Source of the DNA: DATBGO01 sp050011895
Lineage (GTDB): Bacteria; Actinomycetota; Actinomycetes; Streptosporangiales; Streptosporangiaceae
Length of the DNA stretch: 64,000 nucleotides
Direction: 5' to 3'
Assembly (NCBI GenBank): GCA_050011895.1
Contig: JBEKIF010000017.1
Coordinates: 25,239-89,238, forward strand
Shown here: positions 8,997 through 16,050 of the stretch, piece after piece
How positions within the stretch are numbered: position 1 is the first letter of the stretch
How the letters are laid out: each line of letters opens with the position of its first letter
Position numbers and translations under genes: made by a program
Notes under the pieces: generated by a model
The model's database searches: none
What the model saw: the letters and a program-made list of their open reading frames with translations, nothing else
Told to the model about the DNA's origin: nothing

Positions 8997-9250
8997 CAGT
9001 GGGCGGCTAGCTCCCTCAGGTGTTCCCTTACCGTGGCAGCCGACGGATTGGTCAGCGCGCTGCCGTCAGGGAATAGGACGGTAGGAACGGTCTGGAATCC
9101 GCCGTTGACGGTCATAACGTACTCGGCAGCAGCGGGGTCAGCCTCGATGTCGACCTCAGTGACCTCGATTCCTTCCCGGGCCAGCTGGCTCTTCAGCCGC
9201 CTGCAGAACGCGCACCACCGCGTGGTGTACATGATCAGCGGCTCCGCCAT
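8996..9250 (-). CDS. mrx1: mycoredoxin (glutaredoxin-like)
   Basis: An 84-residue glutaredoxin-fold protein with active site WCAFC (Cys13, Cys16) and the cis-Pro loop TVPTV. Mycoredoxins reduce mycothiol-protein mixed disulfides in actinobacteria, in place of glutathione-linked glutaredoxins. ATG at 9250 is preceded by an AGGGAG Shine-Dalgarno. It is divergent from uvrD2, which is the same pairing as Rv3198A-Rv3198c in M. tuberculosis. It is the first gene of the operon with the ANTAR regulator, cphB and cphA. The usual active site is CxYC or CGYC; here it is CAFC. Confidence 0.9.
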   Translation of the reverse strand: MAEPLIMYTTRWCAFCRRLKSQLAREGIEVTEVDIEADPAAAEYVMTVNGGFQTVPTVLFPDGSALTNPSAATVREHLRELAAH

Positions 9251-9427
9251 CTGCCGTCAACTCCCTTCGCAGCATTATTGCCGATGAGTAGTAACGCGCA
9301 ACGGGGCCGCCAGCTTCCCGATGGCCAGTGCCGCCGGTCGGCGCCGCGCGTCTGGCCCCGGTGCCGCGTGCTGGCGCCGCGCGTCGGTGCCATGGGGGAG
9401 GATGGCGGCGGAACAGGAGGTGCGCCG

Positions 9428-11407
9428 GTGGACGTCCCTGATCAACATGCGCGGGCCAGCGCTGACGCGGTGCTGGCCGGGCTCGATCCCGAGCAGCGGG
9501 AGGTGGCGCTGGCCGCCCGGGGACCGGTCTGCGTGCTGGCGGGGGCCGGGACAGGCAAGACGCGGGCAGTGGCGCACCGGATCGCCTACGCGGTGGCGAC
9601 CGGCGCCGTGGATCCGGCGCGCGTGCTGGCGGTGACGTTCACCACCCGCGCGGCCGGGGAACTGCGCGGCAGGTTGCGGCACCTGGGCAGTACCGCGGTC
9701 GGCGGCGGCGGGATGGAGCAGGTGCAGGCACGAACCTTCCATGCGGCCGCGCTTCGGCAGCTCACCCACTTCTGGCCGGCGACGGTGGGAGGCCGGCCGC
9801 CGCAGGTGCTCGCGTCCAAGGTCGGCGTGGTGGCGGAGGCGGCCCGGCGGCTACGGCTGTCGGTGAGCCTGCCCGAGCTCCGCGATGCCGCCGCCGAGAT
9901 CGAGTGGGCCAAGGTCACGCAGGTAAGGCCGGCCGATTACCCGCAGGAAAGTGCCAAAGCCGGAAGAACGAGCCCGCTGGGCCCGGACTCGACGGCCAGG
10001 CTCTATGCCGTCTACGAGGATCTGCGCAGGGAGCGGCACCTGGTGGACTTCGAGTCAGTCCTTGAGCTCACCGCGGCGATCCTCGCCGAGTACCCGGCCG
10101 CTGCGACGACAGTCAGGGACAGGTACGCCTACTTCGTCGTCGATGAGTACCAGGACGTCAACCCGCTGCAGAAGCTGCTGCTCGACGGATGGCTCGGCGA
10201 CCGCGATGAGCTATGCGTGGTCGGCGATCCGCGCCAGACTATTTACTCCTTCGCCGGCGCGACGCCTGCCTACCTGACCGGCTTCGCCGCCGAGTTCCCC
10301 GACGCGACAGTGATCAGGCTGGTGCGCAACTACCGGTCGACACCGCAGGTGGTGGCCTTGGCCAACCAGCTGGGGCGCGGCGGTGGCGACCTGGTCGCGC
10401 AGCGGCCGCCGGACCTGATGCCCGAGTTCACCGAGTGCGGCGATGAGCAGCAGGAGGCCGCCACTGTCGCCGCCAGGGCCGCGGCCATGATCCAGGCCGG
10501 GATGGCGCCCCGCGAGATCGCCGTGCTGGTGCGGACCAATGCCCAGACCGTCGCCTTCGAGCAGGCACTCGGCGAGGCGGGGGTGCCATTTCTCGTCAAG
10601 GGGACTGAGCGGTTCTTCGACCGCGACGAGGTGCGCCAGGCGGTAGCGCTCTTGCGGGTGGCGGCCCGCTCGGCGTCGGCAGCGGACGGCCCGCCGGCCC
10701 AGGTCCGCGCGGTCCTGTCCGGGATTGGGCTGACCAGCCAGGCGCCGGGCGGTCGGGGCCGGGCGCGGGAACGCTGGGAGTCACTGGCCTCGCTCGCTCA
10801 GCTCGCAGACGACTTCTTCACCGCGGCGCCGCAGGCGACACTCGCAGACCTGTCGGCGGAGCTGGCCCACCGCAGCGTCCTGGGCCATGCCCCGGCGATG
10901 GACGGGGTGACCATCGCCTCCCTGCACGCGGCCAAGGGCCTGGAGTGGGACGCGGTGTTTCTGCCTGGGCTGACCGATGGCACCATGCCGATTATCCATG
11001 CGCAGACCGCAGACGCTATCGAGGAGGAGCGGCGGCTGCTCTATGTAGGCGTGACCAGGGCGCGGAAGAGGCTGCAGCTGTCCTGGGCGCTGGCCCGCTC
11101 GCCGGGCGGCCGCCAGACCAGGACGCCGTCCCGGTTCCTGCGGGAGGTCCGCAAGCATCCGCCCCGTGGCAACGATGATGCGCTGCTGCTACGGCTACGG
11201 GAATGGCGACACGGGCTCGCCACGGAACAGAGCGTTCCCGCGTACGTGATCTTCAGGGACTCGACCCTGGAACTGATCGCCGAGCGGCGGCCTCGCAGCA
11301 CGCGCGAGCTTGCCGCGATCCCCGGTATCGGGCGGATCAAGCTCGACAGATACGGTGCGGCGGTGCTGGCTTTGTGCGCGCAGGCACCGTCGCGCGCAAC
11401 TGGCTGA
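9428..11407 (+). CDS. uvrD2: UvrD2-type superfamily 1A DNA helicase with HRDC domain
   Basis: An ATP-dependent 3'-5' helicase of 659 residues. Walker A is GAGTGKT (residues 39-45), Walker B is VVDEYQDVN near 237-245, and later motifs include VVGDPRQTIYSFAGA, LVRNYRST, ASLHAAKGLEWD and LLYVGVTRARKRL. A C-terminal HRDC domain (about 585-645, RSTRELAAIPGIGRIKLDRY) matches the mycobacterial UvrD2 layout. GTG at 9428 is chosen because AGGAGGTG lies 6 bp upstream; ATG 9392 and ATG 9278 would add unrelated sequence. It is divergent from mycoredoxin across 177 bp. Confidence 0.93.
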   Translation: MDVPDQHARASADAVLAGLDPEQREVALAARGPVCVLAGAGTGKTRAVAHRIAYAVATGAVDPARVLAVTFTTRAAGELRGRLRHLGSTAVGGGGMEQVQARTFHAAALRQLTHFWPATVGGRPPQVLASKVGVVAEAARRLRLSVSLPELRDAAAEIEWAKVTQVRPADYPQESAKAGRTSPLGPDSTARLYAVYEDLRRERHLVDFESVLELTAAILAEYPAAATTVRDRYAYFVVDEYQDVNPLQKLLLDGWLGDRDELCVVGDPRQTIYSFAGATPAYLTGFAAEFPDATVIRLVRNYRSTPQVVALANQLGRGGGDLVAQRPPDLMPEFTECGDEQQEAATVAARAAAMIQAGMAPREIAVLVRTNAQTVAFEQALGEAGVPFLVKGTERFFDRDEVRQAVALLRVAARSASAADGPPAQVRAVLSGIGLTSQAPGGRGRARERWESLASLAQLADDFFTAAPQATLADLSAELAHRSVLGHAPAMDGVTIASLHAAKGLEWDAVFLPGLTDGTMPIIHAQTADAIEEERRLLYVGVTRARKRLQLSWALARSPGGRQTRTPSRFLREVRKHPPRGNDDALLLRLREWRHGLATEQSVPAYVIFRDSTLELIAERRPRSTRELAAIPGIGRIKLDRYGAAVLALCAQAPSRATG

Positions 11408-11441
11408 GACGGGCGGTATGAGCGAGGCGATGAGGCTGGCG

Positions 11442-11580
11442 GCAGGATCCGCCGGTTCGGCAGGGTCCGCCGGTTCGGCAGGGTCCGCCGGTTCGGCAGG
11501 GTCCGCCGGTTCGGCAGGGTCGGCCGGTTCGGCCGGGTCCGCCGGTTCGGCCGGGTTGGTCGGTTCGGCAGGGTCTGTCG
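11442..11580 (+). repeat. 18-bp tandem repeat, 7.7 copies
   Basis: Seven full units and one partial, each 18 bp with consensus GCAGGGTCCGCCGGTTCG, start 35 bp after the uvrD2 stop. Later copies drift (GCCGGG, GGTTGG). The array falls in a small open frame (ATG 11418 to stop 11660, 80 codons) where it would encode repeating Ala-Gly-Ser. That frame lacks a convincing Shine-Dalgarno and the rest of the product has no recognisable features, so I annotate only the repeat. Confidence 0.9.
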
Positions 11581-11741
11581 CGCGGCAGGGGTCGCTACGT
11601 GCGGCAGAGGTGGCCGGAAGGCCTGCGCTGAATAAGCGCAGAGAACCGTCAAGAAAATAGGTTGCCCGGCACCGGAGCAGCTACGTAGGCTGCTCACATG
11701 ACCAAAGGTCTATTGACGCTGCAGAGGGGGAGGTGCCCAGG

Positions 11742-12053
11742 ATGCTGAACATGATCTCAAATGTCACGGCTGCCGCCGACACGCGGCTCGGTTTCGGCGC
11801 GGGCGTTTTCCCGCTGTCCGGCGCCCGGACCTTCGTGCCTGGTAGCACAGGCGCCGTCGGTGCGCGTCCGGGTGCCCGGTGGGCGGCCCATGTTCTTGGC
11901 AAGCGCCGCTTCGCGGCTGGCCAGGGCATGGTGCTCGGGCAGCAGAACGCCAGCAAGCAGAACTCCATCAGGCAGTACGACCCACAGACGACCCGCATCG
12001 CCGCGGCCAGCGGCGGCGCTCTGGGCACGCATCCGGCGAGGGAACCGGTCTAG
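11742..12053 (+). CDS. small hypothetical protein upstream of whiB7
   Basis: A 103-residue frame starting at ATG 11742 with GGGGAGG eight bases upstream; GTG 11733 is too close to that site. The product has a small hydrophobic N-terminus and a basic middle, and matches no family I know. It ends 21 bp before a very strong hairpin and 128 bp before whiB7, which is the place where whiB7 loci carry leader ORFs that sense ribosome stalling. It is longer than a typical leader peptide, so it may be an ordinary small gene, or a shorter ORF within it may be the one that matters. Confidence 0.4.
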   Translation: MLNMISNVTAAADTRLGFGAGVFPLSGARTFVPGSTGAVGARPGARWAAHVLGKRRFAAGQGMVLGQQNASKQNSIRQYDPQTTRIAAASGGALGTHPAREPV

Positions 12054-12073
12054 CAAAGACCGGCCTGATCCCC

Positions 12074-12112
12074 CGAAGGCCGCGGACCCGGAAACCGGGT
12101 CCGCGGCCTTCG
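12074..12112 (+). terminator. 18-bp perfect stem-loop in the whiB7 leader (putative attenuator)
   Basis: The arms 12074-12091 and 12095-12112 are perfectly complementary over 18 bp with an AAA loop. The 3' side runs on into TCATGCAAGG with no long T-run. It lies between the small upstream ORF and the whiB7 start at 12182. Mycobacterial whiB7 is controlled by premature termination in its leader, so this could be the terminator arm of an attenuator. It could also simply end transcription of the upstream ORF. Confidence 0.7.
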
Positions 12113-12181
12113 TCATGCAAGGCCACCGTTTTGTCAGAGGCGTGCGAGACCGTACGACCAGCAGATGAAAGGGGATCACCG

Positions 12182-12553
12182 ATGTATTGGCCCGGCACCA
12201 CCGCCGCATTAAGAGGTCCGGCGGGGTTCGAGGCAGAGTCCGCACCAGCAGAAGCGCAGGCCAGGACTGGACCTGCGGTCCTGGCGGGCCCGGTGGCCAC
12301 AGCCGGACTACCGAACGGCCTCGGGCTGCCCTGCAGCGACGACCCGGAGCTTTTCTTCGCCGAGTCTCCCCAGGACGTGGAGTCCGCCAAGGAACTGTGC
12401 CAGGGCTGCCCGGCCCGGCGCACGTGCCTGGCCGGCGCCCTGGAGCGTCGGGAGCCGTGGGGAGTCTGGGGCGGTGAGCTGTTCCTTCGCGGCGAGGTCG
12501 TGCCGCGCAAGAGGCCACGAGGACGGCCTCGCAAGACGGAAGTCGCGGCGTGA
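12182..12553 (+). CDS. whiB7: WhiB7 antibiotic-response transcription factor
   Basis: A 123-residue Wbl protein with four iron-sulfur cysteines (Cys51, 73, 76, 82), the GVWGGE turn (94-99) and a C-terminal AT-hook (RKRPRGRPRK, about 109-118), the hallmark of WhiB7. WhiB7 binds sigma A and AT-rich promoter DNA to switch on ribosome-targeting drug resistance genes. ATG 12182 is chosen for the upstream GAAAGGGG and because a longer in-frame extension (to 11879) runs through the leader hairpin. The N-terminal 45 residues are an unusually long variable region. Its position near uvrD2 and the ABC1-type gene is like Rv3197-Rv3198c. Confidence 0.95.
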   Translation: MYWPGTTAALRGPAGFEAESAPAEAQARTGPAVLAGPVATAGLPNGLGLPCSDDPELFFAESPQDVESAKELCQGCPARRTCLAGALERREPWGVWGGELFLRGEVVPRKRPRGRPRKTEVAA

Positions 12554-12600
12554 CCTGTTCACTCAAACCGGCATGCGATGAACGAGAAGGGCGGTGAATC

Positions 12601-12798
12601 ATGTACCTGACCAATGAGGCGGCCCGGGAGCATCATCAGACGATGCTGGCTTCGGCCACGGAGCAGCGCCAGGTGCTGCGGGTGCGCGCGCTTGGCAGGG
12701 CGACCCGCCGTGCCGAACGAGCCCGGCGCCGGCTGGCCCACGCGAGGCAGGCAGCTGTCCAGCTGCGTGCGGCGCTGGCAGCTGAGTGGGACACCTGA
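12601..12798 (+). CDS. small Arg-rich helical protein, unknown function
   Basis: A 65-residue protein starting at ATG 12601, with GAGAAGGGCGG just upstream and 47 bp after the whiB7 stop, so probably co-transcribed. It is predicted almost entirely helical, with heptad-like spacing of Arg, Ala and Leu (RALGRATRRAERARRRLA), suggesting a short basic coiled coil. It has no cysteines and no membrane segment. I recognise no family. Codon usage matches the neighbours. Confidence 0.6.
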   Translation: MYLTNEAAREHHQTMLASATEQRQVLRVRALGRATRRAERARRRLAHARQAAVQLRAALAAEWDT

Positions 12799-12840
12799 GT
12801 GCAGCGCTGCTGCCTCAGTAGGCTGCCGCTGGCGGCCCGC

Positions 12841-12870
12841 GGGCCCGGGAGGATAAGTCCTCCCGGGCCC
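12841..12870 (+). terminator. bidirectional terminator hairpin
   Basis: A perfect 13-bp stem (GGGCCCGGGAGGA with TCCTCCCGGGCCC) and TAAG loop lie between the end of the whiB7 transcript and the convergent ABC1-kinase gene that ends at 13017. The symmetry suits termination from either side. Confidence 0.75.
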
Positions 12871-13016
12871 CGGGTAGCCGCTGCCGGGACCGGTGATCGT
12901 GAGAGCGCCGCTGCCGCTCGAACCTCGTGATCAGGACACGGCAAGATAACAGGGCTGCACGCGGTCCGCGCCCGCAGGCCAGCAGCCGTCGGCGGCGCCG
13001 CTGCCGCCGCGGATGA

Positions 13017-14438
13017 TTACGATCCGGCAGTCTCCGAGGCGACCCGGCCGTCCTGGTCCGCGTCTTCCTCCAGCAGATCCTCGCTCAGGTCCCCGGGCAA
13101 TACGTCCACCGGGCCCGCGCCGGGTTCCTCGGAGTCGAGATAGCCGGGCATCCATCGGAGCACCTCGGCACGGAACGGCCCCTCGCACTCAAGCTGACAG
13201 AGCACCCCGATGCCAGCGGTCGAGACGCGGTGAATCAGCAGATAGGAAGGCGGCAGGTTGAGTTGCCTGCCAACGGCAGCCGGGCGCAGATCGGTGACCC
13301 TGGCTGCCTCTCCCCGCATCCACTCCCTGCTGAATTTAAATGATTCCACCTTGGAGGGCTCGGCCAGCGGCGCCAGGTAGCCGCGAAGCGCGCTGCGGTC
13401 GACGCTGACTCCCTGCTTGAGGAAGCCGTGCTCTCGCAGCAGCTGCTCCACCTTCTCAATGCTCCGGTCTTCATGGGTCAGGCGGAGCAGCCTGCCGAAG
13501 AACGGGGGAAACCCGTCGGGTAGCCGATCCACGGCGCCGAAGTCGAGAACGCCGAGGCGGCCGTCGGCCAGCACTCTGAAGTTGCCCGGATGCGGGTCCG
13601 CGTGCAGGAGCCCGGCCCGCGCCGGACCGGAGAACAGGAACCGGACGATCAGGAGCCCAGCGCGGTTCCGCTGTTCCTGCGTCCCCTCGGCGATGATCCG
13701 GGACAGCGGCGTGCCGTCCATCCATTCGCTGACCAGGACATGGTCAGAGGCTGCCACCACGTGCGGGACGAATATGTCCGGGTCATCCGCATAGATGGTG
13801 GCAAATGCCTCTTGTGAGGCGGCCTCGAGCCGGTAGTCCAGTTCCTCGACGACTCTGCTGCGCAGTTCGTCTAGCAATGGCCTGACCTCAAGTCCGGGCA
13901 TGAGCACGCCGAAGAGCCTGCCTACCCGGCTCAGCTGGGTGAAATCGTTGATCAGCGCCTGCCCGGCGCCGGGGTACTGGATCTTTACCGCCACCTTGCG
14001 GCCGTCCTGCCAGACAGCCCGGTGTACCTGGCCGATCGAGGCCGCGGCTGCCGGATTGTCATCGAAGTCAAGGAAGTTGGCCCGCCAGTCCTTTCCAAGG
14101 TCAACGGCGAGTACCTTGTGGACGCTGCTTGCGGGCAGCGGCGGAGCGGCTTCCTGGAGCATGGTAAGGGTCGCCCGGTACGGGCCCGCCAGGTCCGGCG
14201 GCAAGGCTGCCTCGAAGATCGACAGCGCCTGGCCCAGCTTCAGCGCGCCTCCTTTCAGCTCGCCAAGGACCCTGAAGATCTGCTCCGCCGTGCGCTGCTG
14301 AATCTCGCGGGCCACGGCCTCAGCAGGCCTGCCGCCGAGCCGCTTGCCGAGCCCGAGGGCGGTTCGCCCAGCCAGCCCGACCGGCAGGGTCGCTAGCTTG
14401 GCTGAGCGCGTAACAGCACGGCGGGGCAGGTCACTCAT
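13017..14438 (-). CDS. ABC1/UbiB-family atypical kinase (Rv3197-like)
   Basis: A 473-residue protein-kinase-like fold with ABC1 hallmarks: the KxGQ motif (GGALKLGQ, near 63-70), an Ala-rich nucleotide loop (AAAASIGQVH, about 130-139), LLHADPHPGNF (about 300) and VLDFGAVDRLP. UbiB/COQ8 relatives are ATPases needed for lipid-quinone synthesis. The Rv3197 branch is linked to macrolide tolerance and lies in the WhiB7 regulon, which fits the adjacent whiB7. The last 45 residues are acidic and probably disordered. The direct substrate is unknown. ATG at 14438 is the natural start; the gap to the ThiF-like gene holds a decayed gene copy. Confidence 0.88.
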   Translation of the reverse strand: MSDLPRRAVTRSAKLATLPVGLAGRTALGLGKRLGGRPAEAVAREIQQRTAEQIFRVLGELKGGALKLGQALSIFEAALPPDLAGPYRATLTMLQEAAPPLPASSVHKVLAVDLGKDWRANFLDFDDNPAAAASIGQVHRAVWQDGRKVAVKIQYPGAGQALINDFTQLSRVGRLFGVLMPGLEVRPLLDELRSRVVEELDYRLEAASQEAFATIYADDPDIFVPHVVAASDHVLVSEWMDGTPLSRIIAEGTQEQRNRAGLLIVRFLFSGPARAGLLHADPHPGNFRVLADGRLGVLDFGAVDRLPDGFPPFFGRLLRLTHEDRSIEKVEQLLREHGFLKQGVSVDRSALRGYLAPLAEPSKVESFKFSREWMRGEAARVTDLRPAAVGRQLNLPPSYLLIHRVSTAGIGVLCQLECEGPFRAEVLRWMPGYLDSEEPGAGPVDVLPGDLSEDLLEEDADQDGRVASETAGS

Positions 14439-14521
14439 GATCCCATTCTCGGTTACCGAGGCGGGTGACTGTTACAGGCACGGCGCTGCTGGAGCGGTCA
14501 CGTCCGCCGGTGCCCCGGCCA

Positions 14522-14682
14522 GCAGGGAGAACGCGCTCCGGCGTGTTGCTGCTGCCACAGCGCAGGGAACGCCGATAAATGCGGGTGCTTGAACAGCCGG
14601 CTGAGCTGTGGCAGCAGCAGCGAGCCTGGCGCCGCAAGCCAGCGGAATTGGCTGGCGGCGGCCGGCGAGTCGGGCAGTTGCG
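14522..14682 (-). pseudogene. decayed tandem copy of the 3' end of the ThiF-like gene
   Basis: Read on the minus strand in the frame ending at 14472, this stretch gives RLAGRRQPIPLACGARLAAA then QPAVQAPAFIG, closely matching QLAGRQPVPVACDAALAAAV and QAAFQALAFID in the intact gene just upstream. At DNA level shared blocks include AGGGAGAAC, ATAAATGCG and GCCGGCGAG in the same order (about 14522-14680 against 14741-14900). It begins right at the stop of the intact gene and has no start codon or upstream domain, so it is a partial duplication of roughly 160 bp that has diverged. Confidence 0.75.
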
Positions 14683-15609
14683 CTACCGGCGGTAGCTGCC
14701 GCAGGAGCAGCCGGGATGCGGCGGCCATGTCCTCCGGCGCCACTGCCAGGAAGGGAGAACCAGCTCCAGCGTGCCGTTGCGCACGGCATCGGGAACCGCG
14801 GCCCCGTCAATAAATGCGAGCGCCTGGAAGGCGGCCTGAGCAGCAACGGCCGCGGCCAGCGCGGCGTCGCAGGCGACCGGTACCGGCTGGCGGCCGGCGA
14901 GCTGGGCCAGGATGAGCGGCCACGCCGGATCGCGGTCGGTTCGGGCAAGATCAAGACAGCGCAGGCAGGCGGTGTGCCCGGGCTGCACGAGCGGACCGAC
15001 GATACCGATCGCCTCGCTGCCTGATGCGGCCAGATGGGGCGTCTGGTCGCTCATCAGCGCGGCTGACAGCTCGGGATCTGGATAGCCGATCAGCACCGCC
15101 AGATCAGGCAGCACCCGGCCGGCCGAGCCCGTTCCGTCTGACACCGTCCCGACACCAGCTGTCGCCAGGATGCTGGCGACCACCGCGGCGATCCGCCCGG
15201 TCCCGCGGATCGCGATGTTGGCGGCGCTTCGGCGGGCAAGCGTGCGGGCACCGCCGTCGCCATCCCGGCGGGCCAGCGACACGGATGCTAACTCGGCGGC
15301 TAGCCTGGCCCGCAGCGGCTGCGGCAGCACGCGTAGTGTCCCGGCCGGGAAGTCGTCAAGCGCGCCGCCCGCCGCGAGCAAGGCAAGCACCCGATCCGCC
15401 GTCTCGGCTGGAATGCCGCGATCGCGGGCGGCCTGGAGTACCTGACCACGGTCCCGGCTCCCGTCGAGAAGGCTGATCACGCTGGACACGCCGGCCATGC
15501 CGGTCAGCGCCACTGCCCGGCGCGGGTCTATTCCGATCTGCAGTGTGTCGCGGTCCCGCCATACCGGCAGAAGCCCGGGCTTGAGCGCTGGTCTCACGCG
15601 GGACAGCAT
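14683..15609 (-). CDS. ThiF/E1-like protein (Rv3196-like), possible TOMM-type partner protein
   Basis: A 308-residue protein beginning MLSRVRPALKPGLLPVWRD. The N-terminal 140 residues look like the winged peptide-binding region found in proteins annotated as TOMM leader-binding. The rest resembles a ThiF/E1-like fold, with zinc-ligand candidates CLRC (about 248-251) and HPGCSC at the end. No intact GxGxxG nucleotide motif is visible (the expected place reads IRGTGRIAAVVASI), so it may be non-catalytic. ATG 15609 gives the conserved N-terminus; a longer frame to 15717 would add a low-complexity tail. Genomic place matches Rv3196. No peptide-modification genes are nearby. Confidence 0.7.
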   Translation of the reverse strand: MLSRVRPALKPGLLPVWRDRDTLQIGIDPRRAVALTGMAGVSSVISLLDGSRDRGQVLQAARDRGIPAETADRVLALLAAGGALDDFPAGTLRVLPQPLRARLAAELASVSLARRDGDGGARTLARRSAANIAIRGTGRIAAVVASILATAGVGTVSDGTGSAGRVLPDLAVLIGYPDPELSAALMSDQTPHLAASGSEAIGIVGPLVQPGHTACLRCLDLARTDRDPAWPLILAQLAGRQPVPVACDAALAAAVAAQAAFQALAFIDGAAVPDAVRNGTLELVLPSWQWRRRTWPPHPGCSCGSYRR

Positions 15610-16046
15610 GACAGGGCGTCCCGACAGTTTCGTCCCGGCAGTTTCGCTCCGCGAAAGCCGTCCTGACCGGACGCACCGGGGACTTGTCGGAGTCCCCGGG
15701 CTCGGGAGCCGTGCCAAGCGCAGGCACTGTCTCCTGCCCGGCCGTTCGCGCCCTTCCCCAGAAGCGACGGAGGCGTGCGGCCCGGGAACTCCTGTCAGGA
15801 GAAGCTAGGCCCGCTCGCGCGGGCGGTCAACACCTTGCTGTGGACGGCGCTGTGCAGAACGTGGGGAGAGCGTGGAGTGTCCCTGTTGACGATGGACGCG
15901 GGCACCTGTGAATTCCCGCAGCCCGGCCGCGATGGCCCGCAGTCACGCTGGCGTGATCCCGTCCACCGGCTGTGGACGGCAGATTACCTGGCACAGCAGA
16001 TTACCTGGCACAGCAAAATACCTGGCACATCCAATTGCCTGGCGCA
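15610..16046. other. 437-bp intergenic region with a short decaying repeat and a small inverted repeat
   Basis: No convincing gene was found on either strand. It contains CCGTCCAC (15958-15965) mirrored by GTGGACGG (15971-15978) with a 5-nt loop, and then the 17-bp repeat at 15981-16050. The DNA nearest 15610 should hold the promoter of the ThiF-like gene, but I could not pick out a reliable -35/-10 pair. Confidence 0.5.
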
Positions 16047-16050
16047 TCAA
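15981..16050. repeat. 17-bp tandem repeat, four decaying copies
   Basis: AGATTACCTGGCACAGC occurs identically at 15981-15997 and 15998-16014, followed by two degraded copies (AAAATACCTGGCACATCC, AATTGCCTGGCGCATC). The array sits just beyond the stop of the DUF2342 gene at 16047 and is less GC-rich than its surroundings. Confidence 0.85.

Noticed and set aside
15958..15978. DnaA-box-like TGTGGAC sequences as an origin
   Set aside because: Only one inverted pair, no cluster of boxes and no dnaA or dnaN nearby.
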